Assembly: GCA_035650495.1 (NCBI GenBank)
Contig: DASRHK010000031.1
Location: forward strand, 1 to 14,890
Length of the DNA: 14,890 nt
Source of the DNA: DASRHK01 sp035650495
GTDB lineage: Bacteria > Pseudomonadota > Gammaproteobacteria > Nevskiales > Nevskiaceae
Reading direction: 5' to 3'
Of the stretch, positions 1 to 7,681 are shown piece after piece; position 1 is the first letter of the stretch, and each line of letters starts with the position of its first letter. Position numbers and translations under genes: made by a program. The notes under the pieces were generated by a model. That model made no database searches and was not told the DNA's origin. It saw only the letters and a list, made by a program, of their open reading frames with translations.

Positions 1-153
1 CCGAAATCGCCAACTTCCATGCCACGGACACATCATTGCGACAGCGCGAAAAAACAAATAGTTGCTCAGTGCGTTTCCGCGGCCCCGCTCGCGATGTGCG
101 GGGGGCGTCGGGGAACGGCCATGCATAATGCAAAGTCATAGGAACGTGCCCCG
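1..153. other. Leading non-coding stretch upstream of the response regulator
   Basis: No gene was recognised here. An A-rich run lies at about 49-60. A ribosome-binding AGGA at 140-143 sits 10 bases before the ATG at 154. CATAAT at 124-129 resembles a -10 box but has no credible -35 partner. GGGGAACGG at 110-118 resembles the GGAAC element seen elsewhere in the window, but no matching -10 is evident. The promoter of the next gene is therefore unresolved. Confidence 0.4.
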
Positions 154-1523
<1,370 letters not shown>

Positions 1524-1527
<4 letters not shown>

Positions 1528-2105
1528 TGGACTGAGCGCTCGCGCGGCGCGTTGTGCGCGCGCTTGCTCGCGCGCCGCGGTGCGGCTTTCGTCTCGGGAT
1601 CCGCAGCGCTCGGCGGCCCGAACTCGAGCGTCCCGCTCTCGCCGATCTCGCGCGGTCCGTTGCCGGTGATCGCGTTGGCGAGCGCGACTGCGGTGCCGAT
1701 CAGCCCGGGCTTGGTCCAGTAGAGCGCGCGCTCGACGGTGACTTCGAGCATGCGCAGATCCGGATCGTCGACGCCGCCCGGATACCAGAGCTTGTCGGTC
1801 GCGCGGAAATATTTTGCGAACCGCTCGCGGTCCACCGTGAGGCGTGCGCGGCCCGTCACGAATACATAGCGATGCGTGGAGCTGTCCGCGTAGACCAGCG
1901 ACACGCGCGCGTCGCGCTTGAGGTCGAGCACCTTCGGCGACGACGCAGAGGTGAAGAACAGCAGCCGGCCGTCTTCGGGCCCTTCCAGCGTCTGCATCGG
2001 CCGGCCGTGGAAGCCTTCGCGCGGCGCGTGCGTGACCAGCACGGCGCTGCCGATGCCCTGGATGAGCTCGCGCAAGCGGTCGAAGGCGTGTTGGGTCGTG
2101 GGCAT
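1524..2105 (-). CDS. Pyridoxamine 5'-phosphate oxidase-family (general stress protein 26-like) flavoprotein
   Basis: A 193-residue protein with the flavin split-barrel signature of COG3871-type general stress proteins. These usually bind FMN, flavins or F420, and the substrate is often unknown. Visible features are the GRPMQ strand (34-38), then LLFFTSASSPKVLDL (48-62), VSLVYAD (68-74), VFVTGRARL (81-89) and LWYPGGVDDPDLRMLEV (106-122). The last is typical of the family's 'lw.p.g..dp.l.ll' segment. The C-terminal 30 residues are basic and look disordered. An open frame runs upstream to 2513, but the ATG at 2105 is preferred: GAGGA lies 9 bases before it and the conserved domain starts there. 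The gene is divergent from the DUF6496 gene and convergent with the response regulator. I infer a stress-protective role; the exact enzyme activity is unknown. Confidence 0.85.
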
Positions 2106-2137
2106 GACAGTGAATCCTCGGGTGAATCCTGCTGTCA
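2105..2137 (-). promoter_or_regulatory. Duplicated ribosome-binding motif in a small hairpin before the PPOX gene
   Basis: On the minus strand the 9-base unit AGGATTCAC occurs twice, 12 bases apart (2122-2130 and 2110-2118). Each copy carries an AGGA Shine-Dalgarno core. The pair is enclosed by TGACAG (2132-2137) and CTGTCA (2105-2110), whose last base is the A of the start codon. The predicted leader would fold with both AGGA copies in a 21-base loop. This is seen directly. Control of translation by the hairpin is inference. Confidence 0.4.
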
Positions 2138-2181
2138 GAACCTTGAAAAGCCCGGCAAGTTGCATGGGCATCCGTTCCATC

Positions 2182-2190
2182 GGAAGGAGG
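2182..2190 (+). promoter_or_regulatory. Near-perfect Shine-Dalgarno sequence of the DUF6496 gene
   Basis: GGAAGGAGG lies five bases before the ATG at 2196. It is the strongest ribosome-binding site in the window and fixes the start of the small basic gene, even though an open frame extends much further upstream. Confidence 0.75.
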
Positions 2191-2195
2191 CGGCC

Positions 2196-2444
2196 ATGGC
2201 CGCAAGGAAAAGCCGTCGGAAGTACAGCCCGAAGGCGGGCAGGACCGTGAAGAGCGCAATGCACCGCCGCAAGCGCGGCACGCTGCGGCGCGGCAAGAGC
2301 GGCCACGGCGGTCGCGTCACCAGCCGCAAGCAGGCGATCGCGATCGGCTTGTCGGAGGCACGCAAGAAAGGCGCGCGCGTTCCGGCGCGCGGACGCCGTC
2401 GCCGCACGCGCTCGAGCGGCGCGCGCAAGGCACGCCGCCGTTAG
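2196..2444 (+). CDS. Small, highly basic DUF6496-type protein
   Basis: An 82-residue protein with about 33 Arg/Lys and a single Glu. The central block SRKQAIAIGLSEARKKG (43-59), after a glycine-rich GKSGHGG turn (33-39), is the recognisable signature of the DUF6496 family of small basic proteins of unknown function. The N-terminal KYSPKAGRTVKSAMHRRKRGTL also fits that family. The Arg-rich tail (about 61-82) would bind nucleic acid non-specifically; this is inference from composition. Start 2196 is set by the strong GGAAGGAGG site. otsA follows 16 bases after the stop on the same strand with no terminator between, so the two are probably co-transcribed. This suggests, but does not show, a role in osmotic or desiccation stress. 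Confidence 0.8.
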   Translation: MAARKSRRKYSPKAGRTVKSAMHRRKRGTLRRGKSGHGGRVTSRKQAIAIGLSEARKKGARVPARGRRRRTRSSGARKARRR

Positions 2445-2460
2445 CGACGACGCATTGCCA

Positions 2461-3843
2461 ATGAACCGCCTCGTCGCGGTTTCCAATCGAGTCGGGCCCG
2501 TCCGTGGCGCCAACCTCGCCGGCGGTCTCGCCGTCGCGCTGGTCGACGCGCTGTCGGAGAGTCACGGGCTCTGGCTCGGCTGGAGCGGCAACACGGTGTC
2601 CGGCGGCGCTGCCGCGCCGAAGCTGCGAGAAGTCGGCGGCATCACCCAGGCGCTGCTCGATCTCGATCGCGACGACTTCGAGGCCTACTACAACGGCTTC
2701 GCCAACGGCTGCCTGTGGCCGATGTTCCACTTCCGGCTCGATCTGTCGCATTACGAGCAGCGCTACATCGACGCTTATCGGCGGGTGAATGCGCAGTTCG
2801 CGAAAGTGCTGCACCCACTGCTGCGCCCGAGCGACCTCATCTGGGCGCACGACTATCACCTGTTCGCGCTCGCCTCCGAGCTGCGCGCGCTCGGCACGCG
2901 ACAGCGCATCGGCTTCTTCCTGCACACGCCGTTCCCGCCGCGCGACCTGTTGATGACGCTGCCGAATCATCAGTGGCTGATCCGCTGCCTGTTCGATTAC
3001 GACCTGGTCGGATTCCAGACGGAGCCCGACTTCGAGCGCTTCCGCGACTACGTGGTGCGCGAAGCTGGCGGGCGCGTGCAGGGCGATCGCGTGCTGGCGT
3101 ACGGACGCGAGATCCAGGCCGGCGCATTTCCGGTCGGCATCGACGCGGAGCAATTCGCGCAGATGGCCGAGAGCGGCGAGCGCGAGCCGGAGTACCGCAA
3201 GATGGCCGAGCGCCTCGACGGCCGCACGCAGATCGTCGGCGTCGACCGCCTCGATTACAGCAAAGGGCTGCTGCGTCGCATGGCGGCGTACGAGACGCTG
3301 CTGGAGACGCACGAAGACGCGCACGGTTGCGTCGAGCTCCTGCAGATCGCGCCGATCAGCCGCGGCGAGCTCGACGCCTATCGCGATTTCCGGCTCGAGC
3401 TCGAGCAGTCCGCCGCGCAGATCAACGGGCGCTTCGGGCGGCTCAACTGGACGCCGGTGCGCTATCTCAACCAGGCGCTGCCGCGACGCACGCTCGCGTG
3501 GCTCTATCGCGCGAGCAAGATCGGCGTGGTCACGCCGGTGCGCGACGGCATGAATCTCGTCGCCAAGGAATACGTCGCCGCGCAGAACCCTGCCGACCCG
3601 GGCGTGCTCGTGCTCTCGCGCTTCGCCGGTGCTGCACAGCAGATGAAGGCGGCGCTGCTGGTGAATCCCTACGACGGCTTCGAAACCGCCGAAGCGCTGC
3701 AGTGCGCGCGCATGATGCCGATCGAGGAGCGCCGCAACCGCTACGCGGAGCTCATGCGCGGCCTGGTCGAATACGACGCCGCGCGGTGGCGCGAGCAGTT
3801 CGTCGACCGGCTGCGCACGACCCGCCTGCAGGCGGCCGCATAG
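2461..3843 (+). CDS. otsA: Alpha,alpha-trehalose-phosphate synthase (UDP-forming)
   Basis: A 460-residue GT20 glycosyltransferase that transfers glucose from UDP-glucose to glucose 6-phosphate, giving trehalose 6-phosphate in the cytoplasm. It follows E. coli OtsA almost end to end. Visible are SNR (8-10), the GGLA loop (21-24), LGWSG (39-43), Y77 and W86, IWAHDYHL (127-134, D131), VDRLDYSKGL (261-270, with donor-phosphate-binding R263 and K268) and DGMNLVAKEYVAAQ (362-375). Catalytic and substrate residues are intact. A TTG at 2455 is in frame, but the ATG at 2461 is chosen because MNRLVAVSNR aligns with the family start. The ribosome site is weak, consistent with reading on from the DUF6496 gene. 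No otsB (the phosphatase that completes trehalose synthesis) is in the window. Confidence 0.96.
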   Translation: MNRLVAVSNRVGPVRGANLAGGLAVALVDALSESHGLWLGWSGNTVSGGAAAPKLREVGGITQALLDLDRDDFEAYYNGFANGCLWPMFHFRLDLSHYEQRYIDAYRRVNAQFAKVLHPLLRPSDLIWAHDYHLFALASELRALGTRQRIGFFLHTPFPPRDLLMTLPNHQWLIRCLFDYDLVGFQTEPDFERFRDYVVREAGGRVQGDRVLAYGREIQAGAFPVGIDAEQFAQMAESGEREPEYRKMAERLDGRTQIVGVDRLDYSKGLLRRMAAYETLLETHEDAHGCVELLQIAPISRGELDAYRDFRLELEQSAAQINGRFGRLNWTPVRYLNQALPRRTLAWLYRASKIGVVTPVRDGMNLVAKEYVAAQNPADPGVLVLSRFAGAAQQMKAALLVNPYDGFETAEALQCARMMPIEERRNRYAELMRGLVEYDAARWREQFVDRLRTTRLQAAA

Positions 3844-3846
3844 AAA

Positions 3847-3869
3847 AACCCCGGCGCTCGGCCGGGGTT
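3847..3869. terminator. Bidirectional intrinsic terminator between otsA and the PA2169-type gene
   Basis: AACCCCGGC (3847-3855) pairs perfectly with GCCGGGGTT (3861-3869), giving a 9-bp GC-rich stem with loop GCTCG. It starts three bases after the otsA stop. Read leftward the stem runs into TTTTTC, a good U tract, so it should end the convergent 3892-4347 gene efficiently. Read rightward the tail is the weaker TTCTCGTT. Confidence 0.85.
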
Positions 3870-3891
3870 CTCGTTCCTGCTCGCGTTGCCG

Positions 3892-4347
3892 CTAGTGCGT
3901 CGTGTGAGCGTACTGGTTGCGCAGCTCCTTGATGCGATCGTGATGCTGGAGCGTGCCCTGGTACTGGCGCTCGACCAGCGAGCGGACGTCGCTCGGCAGG
4001 CCATCCGACAGCGCTTTCTTGTAGATCGCCTTCGCGTGGTCCTCGCCGCGCTCGCATTCCTCCAGGATCGCGGCGTCGTCGTTGCTGGTGACCGCGGTCT
4101 TGAGGTTCATCCAGGCGCGATGCGCGGCGCCGGCGGCCGTGCCGCCTTCCTCCGGCTTGCCGCCGGACTGGACCACGCACTGCTGCAGTTCGCGCGCCGC
4201 GCGGCTGCAATCGTCGGCGAAGCGCTGCAGCAGCGATTTCAGCTGCGTGTCCTGCGCGTGCTCGGCGGCGAGGCGAAAGCCTTTCTCGCCGTTGCGCGAC
4301 GTCTCGATGAGATCGTTGAGGGTGGAAACCGTCTTGGTGCTATCCAT
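3892..4347 (-). CDS. PA2169/DUF2383-family four-helix-bundle protein
   Basis: A 151-residue, almost wholly helical protein. Features typical of the ferritin-like DUF2383/PA2169 family are the opening TLNDLIETSRNGEKGFRLAAE (9-29), the middle LKSLLQRFADDCSRAARELQ, the AILEECERGEDHAKAIYKKAL segment (93-113) and the late QYQGTLQHHDRIKELRNQY (128-146). Acidic and His residues (E21, E29, E97, E99, D102, H103, H134, H135) are placed as in metal-binding helical bundles, but metal binding is not proven for the family. The start is the ATG at 4347, with AGGA 8 bases upstream. An in-frame ATG at 4356 overlaps that site and is less likely. Molecular function is unknown; related genes are often found among stress genes. 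It is divergent from the sensor kinase. Confidence 0.83.
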   Translation of the reverse strand: MDSTKTVSTLNDLIETSRNGEKGFRLAAEHAQDTQLKSLLQRFADDCSRAARELQQCVVQSGGKPEEGGTAAGAAHRAWMNLKTAVTSNDDAAILEECERGEDHAKAIYKKALSDGLPSDVRSLVERQYQGTLQHHDRIKELRNQYAHTTH

Positions 4348-4383
4348 GCTTTGCATCCTCGCGTTGCGGTGAAACGTGAAGGA

Positions 4384-4411
4384 TTGGATTGCCGGCGCTG
4401 AGTACGGTTCC
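4384..4411 (-). promoter_or_regulatory. Possible ECF-sigma promoter of the PA2169-type gene
   Basis: On the minus strand GGAAC (4411-4407) is followed after 18 bases by TCCAA (4388-4384). This resembles RpoE-like promoters (GGAACTT, 15-17 bases, TCTGA). It would start transcription about 30 bases before the ATG at 4347. The GGAAC lies in one arm of the inverted repeat at 4405-4465. The match is visible, but sigma specificity is inference. Confidence 0.35.
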
Positions 4412-4465
4412 GCGCCATCCCAGCATGGCATTTGCATGTTTTAGGTACGCCAACGCGCGGAACCG
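4405..4465. repeat. Perfect 11-bp inverted repeat between divergent stress genes
   Basis: CGGTTCCGCGC (4405-4415) and its exact complement GCGCGGAACCG (4455-4465) are separated by 39 bases that are richer in A and T than the flanks. Each arm holds GGAACC pointing outward: the left toward the helical-bundle gene, the right toward the sensor kinase. It could be paired -35 elements, a dimeric operator with well-separated half sites, or both. Confidence 0.7.
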
Positions 4466-4484
4466 CGGTCCTCTCGCGCTAAAC
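4459..4484 (+). promoter_or_regulatory. Possible ECF-sigma promoter of the receiver-histidine kinase
   Basis: GGAAC (4459-4463) is followed after 16 bases by TAAAC (4480-4484), giving an expected start near 4491 and a leader of about 30 bases before the ATG at 4522. It mirrors the leftward candidate at 4384-4411. No better sigma-70 promoter was seen in this 174-base gap. Confidence 0.33.
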
Positions 4485-4521
4485 TGGGCCGCAAACATCG
4501 GCACCCAGGAGGACTTTAGGG

Positions 4522-5628
4522 ATGAAGCCGAGCCACTCCGCGGCCACCGTGATGGTCGTGGACGATCAGAGCGCGAACGTGCAGGTGGTCGGCCAGCTGC
4601 TGGAGGCGGCGGGCTATCAGGTCGTGCCCGCGCTGTCGGGCGCGCAGGCGCTCGCCAAGGCGCAGGAGCGCAAGCCCGACCTCGTCCTGCTCGACATGCT
4701 GATGCCGAAGATGTCCGGATCGGAAGTGTGCCGCCGGATGCGCGAGCTGCCCGGGCTCGCCGAAGTGCCGGTGATCTTCCTGACCGCCGCGAGCGAGCGC
4801 GAATTCCTCGCCCAGGCCTTCGCCGAAGGCGCGGTCGATTACGTGGTGAAGCCGTTCGTGCACGAGGAGCTGCTCGCGCGCGTGAAGACGCACATCGAGC
4901 TCAAGCGCGCGCGCGACCGGCTGTCCGCGATGCTGCGCGAGCGCGAGGACGTCACCAACATCGTCGCGCACGACCTGAAGAACCCGCTCTCGAACATCCT
5001 GTTCGCGTCGCAGCTCCTGCAGCGCGGCGGCGGCGACCCGGCCAAGGACGCCGAGCTCGTCCGCGACATCGCAACTTGCGCCGAGGAAGCACTGCAGTTC
5101 ATCCAGCGCTTCCTCTCGCGTCGCGCCGAAGGCCAGCTCCTGCGCACGTTCTCGGCGACGCGCATCGATCTGCACAAGCTCGCCGGCGAGACGATCCAGC
5201 TGCAGACGGCGTCCGCGGTGGCGCGCGGCATCACGCTCACGCTCGACGGCAGGGAAGCCACCGTCAGCGCCGACGCGATCGCCACGCGCAACGTGCTGCA
5301 GAACCTGATCTCCAACGCGATCCGCTACTCGCCGGAAGGCCAGGAAGTGCGCGTCGAGGTCGGCGCCTCGCGCCCGGGCTTCTCGAAAGTCCTGGTGATG
5401 GATCGCGGCCCCGGCATCTCCGAGGAAGATCAGCAGAAGCTGTTCAAGAGATTCGTGCGCCTGGCGACTGCGAAGGATGCGGGCAGCTATTCCTCCGGGC
5501 TCGGGCTCGCGATCGCCAAGCACGACGTCGTGCAGATGGGCGGGCACCTCTGGTACGAATCTCGACCCGGCGGCGGCAGCGTGTTCGCATTCGAGCTGCC
5601 ACAGCAGCAGCAAGCCGAAGAGACTTAA
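4522..5628 (+). CDS. Soluble receiver-histidine kinase (REC-HisKA-HATPase)
   Basis: A 368-residue cytoplasmic two-component protein with no signal peptide or membrane segment. The N-terminal receiver (about 8-125) has D14/D15, phosphoacceptor D58 in LVLLDMLMP, T88 and K110. The dimerisation/phosphotransfer helix carries the H box VAHDLKNPLS with H150. The ATPase domain has the N box around N265 (NLISNAIRYSP), the G1 box MDRGPGIS (D294) and the G2 box SGLGLAIAK (325-333). All catalytic motifs are intact. AGGAGG at 4507-4512, 9 bases before the ATG, sets the start. An N-terminal receiver with its own kinase suggests control by phosphorelay from another kinase rather than direct signal sensing (inference). 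The partner is unknown; the orphan regulator at 154-1527 is one candidate. It ends convergently with clsB, sharing TTAA at 5625-5628. Confidence 0.92.
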   Translation: MKPSHSAATVMVVDDQSANVQVVGQLLEAAGYQVVPALSGAQALAKAQERKPDLVLLDMLMPKMSGSEVCRRMRELPGLAEVPVIFLTAASEREFLAQAFAEGAVDYVVKPFVHEELLARVKTHIELKRARDRLSAMLREREDVTNIVAHDLKNPLSNILFASQLLQRGGGDPAKDAELVRDIATCAEEALQFIQRFLSRRAEGQLLRTFSATRIDLHKLAGETIQLQTASAVARGITLTLDGREATVSADAIATRNVLQNLISNAIRYSPEGQEVRVEVGASRPGFSKVLVMDRGPGISEEDQQKLFKRFVRLATAKDAGSYSSGLGLAIAKHDVVQMGGHLWYESRPGGGSVFAFELPQQQQAEET

Positions 5629-5639
5629 GCCGTCTCTTC
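5617..5639. terminator. Hairpin built from the overlapping ends of two convergent genes
   Basis: GAAGAGAC (5617-5624) pairs perfectly with GTCTCTTC (5632-5639) around the loop TTAAGCC, which holds both stop codons (TAA rightward at 5626-5628, TAA leftward at 5627-5625). Rightward it is followed by the pyrimidine-rich CTCTTTCTCC. It is likely a bidirectional terminator embedded in coding sequence. The stem is only moderately stable, so termination strength is uncertain. Confidence 0.55.
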
Positions 5640-6851
5640 CTCTTTCTCCGCCGGCACCGCCTTGCCGGCGACCAGCGTCTCCGGCTTCACCAGCAGCGCG
5701 TGCTGCGGCGTATGCGCCGGCAGCCAGCCGAACCACGCCGGGAAGCGCCGCGTCAGGTGGAACACGAGCCACGATATCAGCTGACGCGTGAGCGTGCGCG
5801 GACGCGCGTGCTCGCGGCTCATCTCCTGACAGTGCCGCTCGAGCAAGGCCTCGAGCTTGTTGCGCAGCTCGGTCGCGAACGGCCGGTCGCGCATGATCAG
5901 ATTGGCTTCCAGATTCACGAACAGCGACAGCGGATCGAGGTTGCTCGAGCCGACCGTCGACCAATCGGAGTCGATGACCGCGACCTTGCTGTGCATCGGC
6001 CGCTCGCAATACTCGTAGATGCGCACGCCCGCGCGAAGCAGGTAGTCGTAGAGCGTGGTCGCCGCCCATTGCACCAGCGGCCAGTCCGGACGGCCTTGCA
6101 GGACCAGCTTCACGGTGACGCCGCGCTTGGCCGCGCTGCGGATCGCGCGCACGAAGCGATAGCCCGGGAAGAAATACGCGTTCGCGATGATGATCTCTTC
6201 GCGCGCGGTGCGGATCGCCTCGCGATAGTGCCATTCGATATCTTCGCGATGCTTGTGGTTGTCGCGGGTGGCGAGGATCGCGCGGACGCTGCCGACGCTC
6301 TTCGTGCTCGGTCCGCGCTTCAGGCGCTTGTTCGATTCCGGCCCGCCTTCATCGGAGACGAGCTCGTAGATGTCGGCGACGACCGGGCCTTCGACTTCCA
6401 CTGCGTAGTCCTGCTTGGGCTCCGGGCCGTGATCGCGCAGGTGGTCGTCCGCGAAGTTGATGCCGCCGACGAACGCGAGCCTGCGATCGATCACCACGAT
6501 CTTGCGATGCAGGCGGCGGAACAGGTTGGTGCGCATGCCGAGGAATTTCGGCCGCGGATCGAACACGCGGATGATGATGCCGACGTCGGCCATCGGCCCG
6601 ACGAACTCGGGCGTCAGGTTCGCGGAGCCGTAGCCGTCGACGGTCAGGACGACCCGCACGCCGCGCTTGGCGGCGCCGATCACCGCGTCGCGCAGCGCAT
6701 GACCGACCTTGTCCTCGAACAGGATGAACGTCTCGAGCAGGACTTCCTCGCGCGCGTCGGCGATGCGCTGATACAGGCGCGGATAGAACTCCTCGCCGTT
6801 CTCGAGCAGCTCGACCCGATTGCCGTCGCGCCACTGCGGCGTGTGGCTCAC
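5625..6851 (-). CDS. clsB: Cardiolipin synthase B-type phospholipase D-superfamily protein
   Basis: A 408-residue PLD-superfamily enzyme expected to make cardiolipin at the inner membrane by phosphatidyl transfer. E. coli ClsB can use phosphatidylglycerol and phosphatidylethanolamine-derived donors. Two HKD motifs are intact: HRKIVVID (H115, K117, D122, followed by GGIN) and HSKVAVID (H287, K289, D294, followed by GSSN). A hydrophobic/aromatic amphipathic stretch (about 357-378, LISWLVFHL then FPAWFGW) may attach it to the membrane; there is no N-terminal transmembrane helix, as in ClsB. The start is GTG at 6851, overlapping the upstream gene's TGA as GTGA (6848-6851), so translation is probably coupled. 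The upstream partner is YbhP-like, the same pairing as E. coli ybhP-clsB, which strengthens the ClsB call over other PLD proteins. Confidence 0.9.
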   Translation of the reverse strand: MSHTPQWRDGNRVELLENGEEFYPRLYQRIADAREEVLLETFILFEDKVGHALRDAVIGAAKRGVRVVLTVDGYGSANLTPEFVGPMADVGIIIRVFDPRPKFLGMRTNLFRRLHRKIVVIDRRLAFVGGINFADDHLRDHGPEPKQDYAVEVEGPVVADIYELVSDEGGPESNKRLKRGPSTKSVGSVRAILATRDNHKHREDIEWHYREAIRTAREEIIIANAYFFPGYRFVRAIRSAAKRGVTVKLVLQGRPDWPLVQWAATTLYDYLLRAGVRIYEYCERPMHSKVAVIDSDWSTVGSSNLDPLSLFVNLEANLIMRDRPFATELRNKLEALLERHCQEMSREHARPRTLTRQLISWLVFHLTRRFPAWFGWLPAHTPQHALLVKPETLVAGKAVPAEKEEETA

Positions 6852-7594
6852 AGCGCGAACTCCGCGGACAGCGCAGCGTGATCGGACAGATGCGACCACG
6901 GTCGCGTCGACAGCACGCTCGCGTTGACCAGCTTGGCGTTGCGGTAATAGACGCGATCGAGCCGCAGCAGCGGCCATCGCGAAGGGAACGTGCGCGCCGC
7001 GCGTCCGCGCAGCTGCACGAACGCTTCCTTCAAGCCGGCGCAGCGATCGAGCACGCGATGCGCGCGCAGCCGCCAGTCGTTGAAGTCGCCGGCGAGGAAG
7101 AGCGGCGCCGACGCGGGGATCGCGGTGCGCACCAGCTCGCAGATCCGCTCGTACTGCTCGCGCCGCTGGCGCTCGAACAGGCCGAGGTGCGTGCAGATCA
7201 GGTGGATGTCGCGCGCGGCATCCGGCGTCTTCAGGATCACGTGGAGCAGGCCGCGGCGCTCGTGCTTGCCGACCGAGATGTCGTGATTGATCCACTTCGC
7301 GATCGGGAATTTCGAGAGCACGCCGTTGCCGTGGTCGCCTTCGGTGTAGACGGCGTTGCGGCCATAGGCGAACTGTCCCCAGATCGAATCGGCGAGGAAC
7401 TCGTACTGCGGCGTCGACGGCCAGTTCTTGTGCCGGGCCGCGTGCGCGCTGTGCGTGCCGATCACTTCCTGCAGGCACACGACGTCCGCGGAGATGCTCC
7501 GCACGGCATCGCGCAGCTCCGGCAGGACGAAGCGCCGGTTCCAGAAGGTGAAGCCCTTATGGACGTTCAATGTGAGCAGCTTGAGCGTGGGCAC
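6848..7594 (-). CDS. Endonuclease/exonuclease/phosphatase-family protein (YbhP-like)
   Basis: A 248-residue metal-dependent phosphodiesterase-fold protein. EEP-family motifs in order: LTLNVHKG (8-14, N10), LQEV (41-44, catalytic E43), H136 in ICTHLGL, GDFNDW (169-174, D170 and N172), LDRVYY (D213) and SDHAAL (237-242). The set is complete, so it should be active. The substrate (nucleic acid, phosphoester lipid or other) cannot be told from sequence. GTG at 7594 is chosen because the LKLLTLN strand follows immediately; the frame stays open upstream to 7822 but lacks family sequence there and would overlap the divergent gene. The ribosome site is weak. It is first in a two-gene operon with clsB, matching the E. 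coli ybhP-clsB order, and may act in lipid or envelope metabolism (inference). Confidence 0.87.
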   Translation of the reverse strand: MPTLKLLTLNVHKGFTFWNRRFVLPELRDAVRSISADVVCLQEVIGTHSAHAARHKNWPSTPQYEFLADSIWGQFAYGRNAVYTEGDHGNGVLSKFPIAKWINHDISVGKHERRGLLHVILKTPDAARDIHLICTHLGLFERQRREQYERICELVRTAIPASAPLFLAGDFNDWRLRAHRVLDRCAGLKEAFVQLRGRAARTFPSRWPLLRLDRVYYRNAKLVNASVLSTRPWSHLSDHAALSAEFAL

Positions 7595-7681
7595 GGTGAT
7601 GCACCGCTTTTCGGGGTTCGGTCCACGTAAAATCTGACCACCGCCGCGCTGGAACGTTTGCACTGATTTCCCGGTGATTCC
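7595..7681. promoter_or_regulatory. Short divergent promoter region between the ybhP-like/clsB and addB-like operons
   Basis: This 87-base gap must start transcription in both directions. TAAAAT at 7628-7633 is a good rightward -10 hexamer, but no TTGACA-like -35 stands 16-18 bases before it. GGAAC at 7651-7655 is too close to the rightward start to serve as a -35. Nothing stronger was seen. Confidence 0.25.

Noticed and set aside
26..39. GG-N10-GC arrangement (GG at 26-27, GC at 38-39) as a sigma-54 promoter for the response regulator
   Set aside because: Only the TTGC half matches; the -24 side reads CGGACA instead of TGGCAC. This is too weak to call.
1533..1540. GAGCGCTC palindrome as a terminator for the convergent pair
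   Set aside because: It has no loop and no T-rich tail, and is expected by chance in such GC-rich sequence.
2106..2513. N-terminal extension of the PPOX protein to 2513
   Set aside because: It would overlap the DUF6496 gene and the otsA start in antisense, has no family sequence, and ATG 2105 has a good ribosome site.
4389..6881. 830-codon open frame on the plus strand
   Set aside because: It overlaps the kinase out of frame and clsB in antisense, and its translation is Arg/Ala-rich low-complexity sequence typical of GC-rich shadow frames. The kinase and clsB have intact catalytic motifs.
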